Of a stretch of DNA of 10,634 nt, positions 6,329 to 10,634 are shown one piece after another; the first letter of the stretch is position 1, and each line of letters begins with the position of its first letter. A program made the translations under genes and the position numbers. The stretch covers positions 10,933 through 21,566 of the forward strand of contig DMCG01000254.1 in NCBI GenBank assembly GCA_003445855.1. Reading direction: 5' to 3'. The notes beneath the pieces are model-generated. The model saw nothing but the letters and a program-made list of their open reading frames with translations. It did not search any database and was not told where the DNA came from. This DNA is from Spartobacteria bacterium (GTDB lineage Bacteria; Verrucomicrobiota; Verrucomicrobiia; Chthoniobacterales; UBA10450).

Positions 6329-7471
6329 ATGCACCGCAAAAGCGCCTACATTTTATTCCTGGCCGTGCTCGGCATGCTCGTCATCGGCATCGTCATGCTT
6401 TTTAGCACGAGCGCCTTCGCGCGCGACAGTCATGGGAACGTCTATTTCTTCGTCAGACGCCAGGCGATCTGGCTCGGCGTTGGGCTGGCCCTTTGCACGA
6501 TTGCCGCCCTGATTGATTACCATTTCTGGCAACGAACGTGGTGGCTTTGGTTTGGCCTTGCCTTTATCGCGCTGGCACTTTGCTTCGTTCCGCACCTCGG
6601 AATGCGCATTAACGGTTCGCGACGCTGGGTTGGCCTTGGCCAGTTCGGTTTTCAGCCCTCTGAGATCGCGAAGGTTGCCGCGGTCTTTTTTCTAGGCGCC
6701 TGGTTTTCGCGTTACGAAAAAGCAACCAAAAGTCTGCTCTACGGGTTTGTTCTTCCGCTCGTGGTCACGAGTTTGTTGCTCGCGCTAATCGTTTTCGAGG
6801 TCGATCTCGGAACAACCGTCCTGCTCGGCGCAACGGCATTCGTAATGATGTTCGTGGCTGGAGTAAATCCGATATGGCTTGGTCTGGTTTCGCTCACGGG
6901 CCTGGGCGGCATTCTCTTGCTCGCCACGCAGATGTCGGAACGAATGGGCCGGCTCGCCGCATTTCTCGATCCGCAACGTTTCAAACAAGATGCCGGATTG
7001 CAGCAGATGCAGGCGTTGATCGCCTGGGGCAGCGGTGGAATGGAAGGCCTCGGCCTCGGTAACGGCCGGCAGAAGATGCTTTACCTGCCTTACGCGCACA
7101 CGGATTTCATTTTTCCGATCATCGGTGAAGAGCTCGGCCTGCGCTTCAGTTTGCTCGTTGTCTTTTTATTCGTGGTCATCATCGTTTGCGGAATGATGAT
7201 CGCGCTGCACGCAAAAGACCGTTTCGGTTTGCTGCTTGGCTGCGGTATTGTTTCGCTCCTGGCCTTGCAAGCGGCGGTTAACATTGGCGTTACCACTTCG
7301 CTTTTGCCCAACAAAGGCCTACCGCTGCCGTTTATCAGCTACGGCGGTTCCAATCTTGTCGCGTGTTTGTTCGGGATTGGTTTGCTGCTCAATATTTATC
7401 GCCAGGGCGTGCTCGAGCCGGTCCACGGAAGAGCGGCGTCGATGCAGGTTCGGATGACGCCGCGCATTTAA
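6329..7471 (+). CDS. ftsW: Septal peptidoglycan glycosyltransferase FtsW (SEDS family)
   Basis: FtsW is the SEDS-family membrane glycosyltransferase that polymerises lipid II at the division septum together with FtsI. The 380 residues are mostly hydrophobic, consistent with about ten membrane segments, the first at residues 6-26. Family motifs are RWVGLGQFGFQPSEIAKV (Gln109-Glu112 region), GGMEGLGLGNGRQKMLYLPYAHTDFIFPIIGEELG (with Asp259 in the place of the conserved catalytic aspartate) and LLPNKGLPLPFISYGGSNL (about 325-343). RodA belongs to the same family. The dcw location, near ftsI and just before murG, makes FtsW much more likely. ATG 6329 follows the LysM gene by 14 bases, and no good Shine-Dalgarno is seen. 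The stop TAA is followed by a 25-base spacer holding a dispersed-motif copy. Confidence 0.95.
   Translation: MHRKSAYILFLAVLGMLVIGIVMLFSTSAFARDSHGNVYFFVRRQAIWLGVGLALCTIAALIDYHFWQRTWWLWFGLAFIALALCFVPHLGMRINGSRRWVGLGQFGFQPSEIAKVAAVFFLGAWFSRYEKATKSLLYGFVLPLVVTSLLLALIVFEVDLGTTVLLGATAFVMMFVAGVNPIWLGLVSLTGLGGILLLATQMSERMGRLAAFLDPQRFKQDAGLQQMQALIAWGSGGMEGLGLGNGRQKMLYLPYAHTDFIFPIIGEELGLRFSLLVVFLFVVIIVCGMMIALHAKDRFGLLLGCGIVSLLALQAAVNIGVTTSLLPNKGLPLPFISYGGSNLVACLFGIGLLLNIYRQGVLEPVHGRAASMQVRMTPRI
6796..6808 (-). repeat. Dispersed word copy, core only (8/13)
   Basis: GTCGATCT core at 6800-6807 in ftsW (E-V-D-L-G). The flanks do not match the consensus, so this may be a chance occurrence in a conserved protein segment. 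Confidence 0.3.
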
Positions 7472-7476
7472 ATCGC

Positions 7477-7489
7477 AAGATCGACAATC
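7477..7489 (+). repeat. Dispersed word copy, exact 13/13, intergenic
   Basis: AAGATCGACAATC in the 25-base ftsW-murG spacer, where a Shine-Dalgarno would be expected. It is the only copy that does not code for protein. Confidence 0.75.
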
Positions 7490-7496
7490 AACTTTC

Positions 7497-8594
7497 ATGA
7501 ACGCAGTAATTGCTTGTGGCGGAACCGGCGGACATCTTTTCCCCGGCATCGCCGTGGCGGAAGTGCTGCGCAATCGTGGCCACGAAGTGATTCTGCTGGT
7601 CTCCGAAAAAGAAATCGATGCGCTCGCACTGTCTCACGGCGCGAGTTTTCCATTCGAAAAATTGCCTACCGTTGCGTTGCCTTCGCCATTTTCGCCCGTG
7701 ATCTTCGGGTTCGTCAGGCGATTTGGCGAGAGCCTCTCGCTTTGCCGCTCCATCTATCGCAAATTCAAACCGCAGGTTGTCCTCGGCATGGGCGGATTCA
7801 CTTCGACCGCTCCCGTCCTGGCCGGGCGCATGCGCGGCGTTTCGACTTTTATTCACGAATCGAACGCGGTTCCCGGAAAAGCGAACCGGCTTACCGCGCG
7901 AATGGTGCGTGCAGTCCTGCTCGGCTTCAAGGAATGCGCCCCTTTCTTTCCGAAAGTGCGCACCGAAGTCACCGGCACGCCGATTCGCAACGAACTCCGA
8001 CGGATAGATCGACGTGTTGCGCGTCAAGAGCTCGGCCTGCGTGATGATCTGCCCACGCTGCTCGTGATGGGCGGAAGTCAGGGCGCGAGCGGGATCAACC
8101 AAGCCATCATTAAATCGCTGCCCTTATTGCAAGGCGTTCCTTTTCAGGTCATCCATCTGTCCGGTTCGCGCGATGAGCGCCTGGTTGCCGATAACTATCG
8201 GCGCGAAAATATCCCGGCCTTTGTCGCCGCCTTTCACCACCGGATGGAGGAAGTGTACAGCGCGGCCGATTTCGCTATTGCGCGCGCCGGCGCGGCCAGT
8301 TTGGCCGAACTCGCCGTTTTCGCTTTGCCCGGCATCTTGATTCCATTTCCCTATGCCGCGGACGATCATCAAACACGCAACGCGGAAATTTTCGTGCGCG
8401 CGGGCGGCGCCATCCTCGTGAAGGAATCGGAGATCTCGGGCGACTTGCTGGCGCGCAAAATCAAGGAGTTGATTGGTGACACGCAGAAACTTCGGCGGAT
8501 GTCTGAAAATTGTTCGCACCTCGCGCCGAAAGATGCGGCGAATCTTGTCGTTGCCACGATGGAAAAATATACGAACCATGATCCCGGCGCTTGA
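7497..8594 (+). CDS. murG: UDP-N-acetylglucosamine--undecaprenyl-pyrophosphoryl-MurNAc-pentapeptide GlcNAc transferase MurG
   Basis: MurG is the GT-B glycosyltransferase on the cytoplasmic membrane face that adds GlcNAc to lipid I, giving lipid II for FtsW. The 365 residues match the family. The N-terminal glycine loop is GGTGGHLFPGIA (from residue 8). It is followed by GMGGFTSTAPVLAG and HESNAVPGKANR (His120; Gln of the common HEQN is Ser122 here). The donor-binding C-terminal domain has VMGGSQGASGIN (from about 191), then ADFAIARAGAASLAEL (Glu271) and IPFPYAADDHQTRNA. ATG 7497 is the only sensible start. The preceding 25 bases contain no Shine-Dalgarno but do contain an exact copy of the dispersed 13-mer. 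The stop overlaps the fused murC-murB gene by 17 bases. Its only ATA codon is at a weaker motif copy near 8005. Confidence 0.96.
   Translation: MNAVIACGGTGGHLFPGIAVAEVLRNRGHEVILLVSEKEIDALALSHGASFPFEKLPTVALPSPFSPVIFGFVRRFGESLSLCRSIYRKFKPQVVLGMGGFTSTAPVLAGRMRGVSTFIHESNAVPGKANRLTARMVRAVLLGFKECAPFFPKVRTEVTGTPIRNELRRIDRRVARQELGLRDDLPTLLVMGGSQGASGINQAIIKSLPLLQGVPFQVIHLSGSRDERLVADNYRRENIPAFVAAFHHRMEEVYSAADFAIARAGAASLAELAVFALPGILIPFPYAADDHQTRNAEIFVRAGGAILVKESEISGDLLARKIKELIGDTQKLRRMSENCSHLAPKDAANLVVATMEKYTNHDPGA
8005..8017 (+). repeat. Dispersed word copy, core only (8/13)
   Basis: AGATCGAC core at 8006-8013 in murG (I-D-R-R). The isoleucine codon that feeds the core is ATA, the only ATA in murG. 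Confidence 0.4.
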
Positions 8595-10634
8595 TGTCGA
8601 TCTTGCAAAAGTGCTCACGCGCGAGCAGCACAAAATCCATCTCGTCGGCGTGGCCGGGAGCGGGATGAGCGGGCTCGCCGCGCTTTTGCTCGAGCTCGGG
8701 CACGAAGTCAGTGGTTCGGATAAAGCTAGCACGCAGGAAACCGCTCGCTTGCAGCGGCTCGGTTTGCATTTTCACGGACAGCATCGAAGCGAAGACGCGC
8801 GCCCGGCCGATCTGATTATTTTTTCCTCCGCGATCAAAATCGACAATCCGGTTCTGGCAGGCGCACGTGACGCAGGAAAACCGATGCTGCGCCGCGCTGA
8901 AGCGCTCGCTGCCATTATGCGTGGCAAGCGAGGCATCCTCATTGCTGGCATGCATGGAAAAACGACAACCTCGGCCATGACCGCGCACGTTTTGCGTGAG
9001 GGCGGGCTGCATCCATCGCATTACGTCGGCGCCGAAATCCCGATTCTCGGCACCAACGCGCACTGGGACCCGCGCGGCGAGTATTTTGTCGCGGAAGGCG
9101 ACGAGAGTGACGGGACGCTGCGTTGTTTTCATCCGGAACACGCGCTCATTTTAAATATCGAAGAGGAGCATCTCGATTTTTATGCCGATCTTGCCGCGAT
9201 CGAAAAAGTTTTTGCTCAGCTCATCGAGCAAACCAGCGGAACTGTTTTTTATAACGCCGATGACGCGAACACGACGCGTATATGTCGATCTTGTCCGCGC
9301 GCAGTCTCTTACGGCTTTTCCGAAAAGGCAGATTATCGCGGCGCCGACATCGAGTTGCGCGATTTCACATCCGTCTTTTGTATTTATCATCGCGGTCAAC
9401 AACTCGGCGAAGCGGTCCTGAATGTCCCCGGACGACACAACGTCCATAATGCCATCGGCGTGATTGCGCTCGCGACCGAATTAGGAATTTCCTTTGAAAA
9501 AATTGCCGCTTCGCTTGGCAAGTTCAACCACGCGCGTCGCCGTTTTGAAATCAAATACGCGAGCGAGCGGTTTTTGCTGGTCGATGACTACGCGCACCAT
9601 CCCACGGAAATTCGTGCCACGCTCAAGACAGCGAAATCGACGGGACGCAAGCGTGTGCTCACGATGTTTCAGCCGCATCGCTATTCACGAACGAAAGCGC
9701 TGCGCCGCGAATTCGGGCGCGCCTTTGACGATGCCGATCGCGTTGTTGTCACGGACGTCTATGCCGCGAGCGAGGCGCCGCTTCCCGGGATCAGCGGGCA
9801 AACGATCGCGGATGAACTCGTCGCGCATGGGCATGGCGGAGTGAGTTATCAGCCGCGTTTGGAATCGGTGCATCGGGACGTAGGCAACATGCTCGACCCT
9901 GGCGATCTCGTGCTGAGCCTGGGCGCAGGTAACATTCATGAGCAATTGTCGATCTTAGCGGCCGATCTCGTCATCGCCGAGAAATTAAAGGAAATCGTCG
10001 GTGAGAAGGGTGACGTCCGCCTTTATGAGCCGCTCTCGAAGCACACGACGCTGCGCGTGGGCGGCCCTGCGCAATTTTGGGTCGAGCCGCGCAATGAAAA
10101 CGCTTTCGCGGATTTGATTCGCTTTTGCCGGCAGGAAAATCTTGCACTTTTTGTCATCGGCCGCGGCTCGAATCTGCTTGTGCGAGACGGCGGCATTCGC
10201 GGCGTGGTCGTGCATCCATGCGGCGGCGATTTTGATAAGATCGACATCAACGGCGCCGAAATCACCGCCGGCGTCGGCGCGAAGCTGAAGGAGATTGCCT
10301 ACGCGGGAAAGTCTGCCGGAATTGGCGGACTCGAGTGGATGGAAGGAATTCCGGGCGCGGTCGGCGGTGGATTGCGGATGAACGCGGGCGCGATGGGCGC
10401 ACAAACTTTCGAAAACGTCGTGCGCGTCCGCTATCTCGATGCGGAAGGAAATTCGTGCACAAAAACGCCGGACGAACTCGACGTTCGGTATCGAAATATT
10501 CCGGAGCTGGAAAATAATTTCGCTGTTTCCGCGGTTTTTCGCGGCAACCCTGCGCCGGTCGAAGAGATTGTGCGCAAGTTGGAAGCTTCGCAGGAAAAAC
10601 GGCGCACATCGCAGCCAGCGGCGAAAAGCGCCGG
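8578..10634 (+). CDS. murC-murB: MurC-MurB fusion: UDP-MurNAc--L-alanine ligase / UDP-N-acetylenolpyruvoylglucosamine reductase (3' end outside window)
   Basis: One uninterrupted frame of at least 685 codons covers two enzymes. Residues about 1-463 are MurC, which adds L-Ala to UDP-MurNAc: HLVGVAGSGMSGLA, P-loop AGMHGKTTT (about 122-130), EGDESDGT, NIEEEHLDFY, GRHNVHNAIG, DDYAHHPTEI (about 335-344), FQPHRYSRT and GDLVLSLGAGNIHEQL. A short linker of roughly 15 residues follows. From about residue 479 it is MurB, the FAD/NADPH reductase that makes UDP-MurNAc: LSKHTTLRVGGPAQFW, GRGSNLLVRDGGIRG (from 528), EWMEGIPGAVGGGLRMNAGAMG and KRRTSQPAAKSAG at the edge. The missing part should hold the remaining roughly 100 residues with the catalytic Ser/Cys. 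I checked the frame line by line and found no stop. ATG 8578 overlaps murG by 17 bases, so initiation is probably coupled to murG translation. The P-loop Thr is Met here. Confidence 0.94.
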   Translation, partial: MIPALDVDLAKVLTREQHKIHLVGVAGSGMSGLAALLLELGHEVSGSDKASTQETARLQRLGLHFHGQHRSEDARPADLIIFSSAIKIDNPVLAGARDAGKPMLRRAEALAAIMRGKRGILIAGMHGKTTTSAMTAHVLREGGLHPSHYVGAEIPILGTNAHWDPRGEYFVAEGDESDGTLRCFHPEHALILNIEEEHLDFYADLAAIEKVFAQLIEQTSGTVFYNADDANTTRICRSCPRAVSYGFSEKADYRGADIELRDFTSVFCIYHRGQQLGEAVLNVPGRHNVHNAIGVIALATELGISFEKIAASLGKFNHARRRFEIKYASERFLLVDDYAHHPTEIRATLKTAKSTGRKRVLTMFQPHRYSRTKALRREFGRAFDDADRVVVTDVYAASEAPLPGISGQTIADELVAHGHGGVSYQPRLESVHRDVGNMLDPGDLVLSLGAGNIHEQLSILAADLVIAEKLKEIVGEKGDVRLYEPLSKHTTLRVGGPAQFWVEPRNENAFADLIRFCRQENLALFVIGRGSNLLVRDGGIRGVVVHPCGGDFDKIDINGAEITAGVGAKLKEIAYAGKSAGIGGLEWMEGIPGAVGGGLRMNAGAMGAQTFENVVRVRYLDAEGNSCTKTPDELDVRYRNIPELENNFAVSAVFRGNPAPVEEIVRKLEASQEKRRTSQPAAKSA
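8592..8604 (-). repeat. Dispersed word copy, 10/13, at the murG stop
   Basis: TGATGTCGATCTT begins with the murG stop codon TGA and codes for D-V-D-L near the start of MurC. Confidence 0.5.
9280..9292 (-). repeat. Dispersed word copy, 10/13
   Basis: ATATGTCGATCTT in the MurC part, read as ATA-TGT-CGA-TCT-T, a run of codons unlike the rest of the gene. Confidence 0.55.
9944..9956 (-). repeat. Dispersed word copy, 12/13
   Basis: AATTGTCGATCTT at the C-terminal end of the MurC part (Q-L-S-I-L). It shares 15 identical bases with the copy in murF at 2126, in another reading frame. Confidence 0.65.
10237..10249 (+). repeat. Dispersed word copy, 10/13
   Basis: AAGATCGACATCA in the MurB part (K-I-D-I-N), containing the nine-base core AAGATCGAC. 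Confidence 0.5.

Noticed and set aside
8611..8613. GTG as an alternative start for MurC
   Set aside because: It would still keep the Rossmann motif, but ATG 8578 gives the usual length before HLVGVAGSGMSG and overlaps murG in the way expected for coupled genes.
4560..8848. TCGACAATC half-words at 4560, 6009 and 8840
   Set aside because: They match only the right half of the 13-mer. I mention them as support in the main finding but do not annotate them as full copies.

Overview
The window is a stretch of a bacterial dcw (division and cell wall) cluster, with every gene on the + strand. It starts inside the 3' end of ftsI, runs through murE, murF, mraY, murD, a LysM membrane-protein gene, ftsW and murG, and ends inside a fused murC-murB gene that stays open at the right edge. 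Nothing suggests a mobile element, CRISPR array, tRNA or rRNA. The genes are packed as one operon: spacers range from a 17-base overlap to 28 bases, and I see no internal promoter or terminator.

The products form one pathway. MurB and MurC (one polypeptide here) make UDP-MurNAc and add L-Ala. MurD adds D-Glu. MurE adds the third residue, predicted to be meso-diaminopimelate from its DNPR motif. MurF adds D-Ala-D-Ala. MraY moves the product to undecaprenyl phosphate (lipid I), MurG adds GlcNAc (lipid II), FtsW polymerises lipid II at the septum and FtsI (class B PBP) cross-links it. The LysM protein, probably anchored in the membrane with its LysM domain in the periplasm, is the least standard member and a candidate accessory factor for septal wall synthesis.

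The GC content is moderately high (about 57% by eye). The gene order, the MurC-MurB fusion, the LysM gene between murD and ftsW, and the unusual MraY loop fit a member of the PVC group, most likely Verrucomicrobiota (Spartobacteria/Chthoniobacterales-like). This assignment is inference, not proof.

The most unusual signal cuts across the genes. A short word, consensus AAGATCGACAATC, is dispersed on both strands and in all reading frames. The core AGATCGAC occurs 12 times (6 per strand), and the full 13-mer occurs exactly 3 times. Several copies coincide with rare codons: the only AGA codons of murF and murD, and the only ATA codons of murG and of the MurC part. One copy fills half of the ftsW-murG spacer. 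This resembles genome-wide dispersed words such as DNA-uptake sequences or HIP1 more than any gene-level regulatory site.
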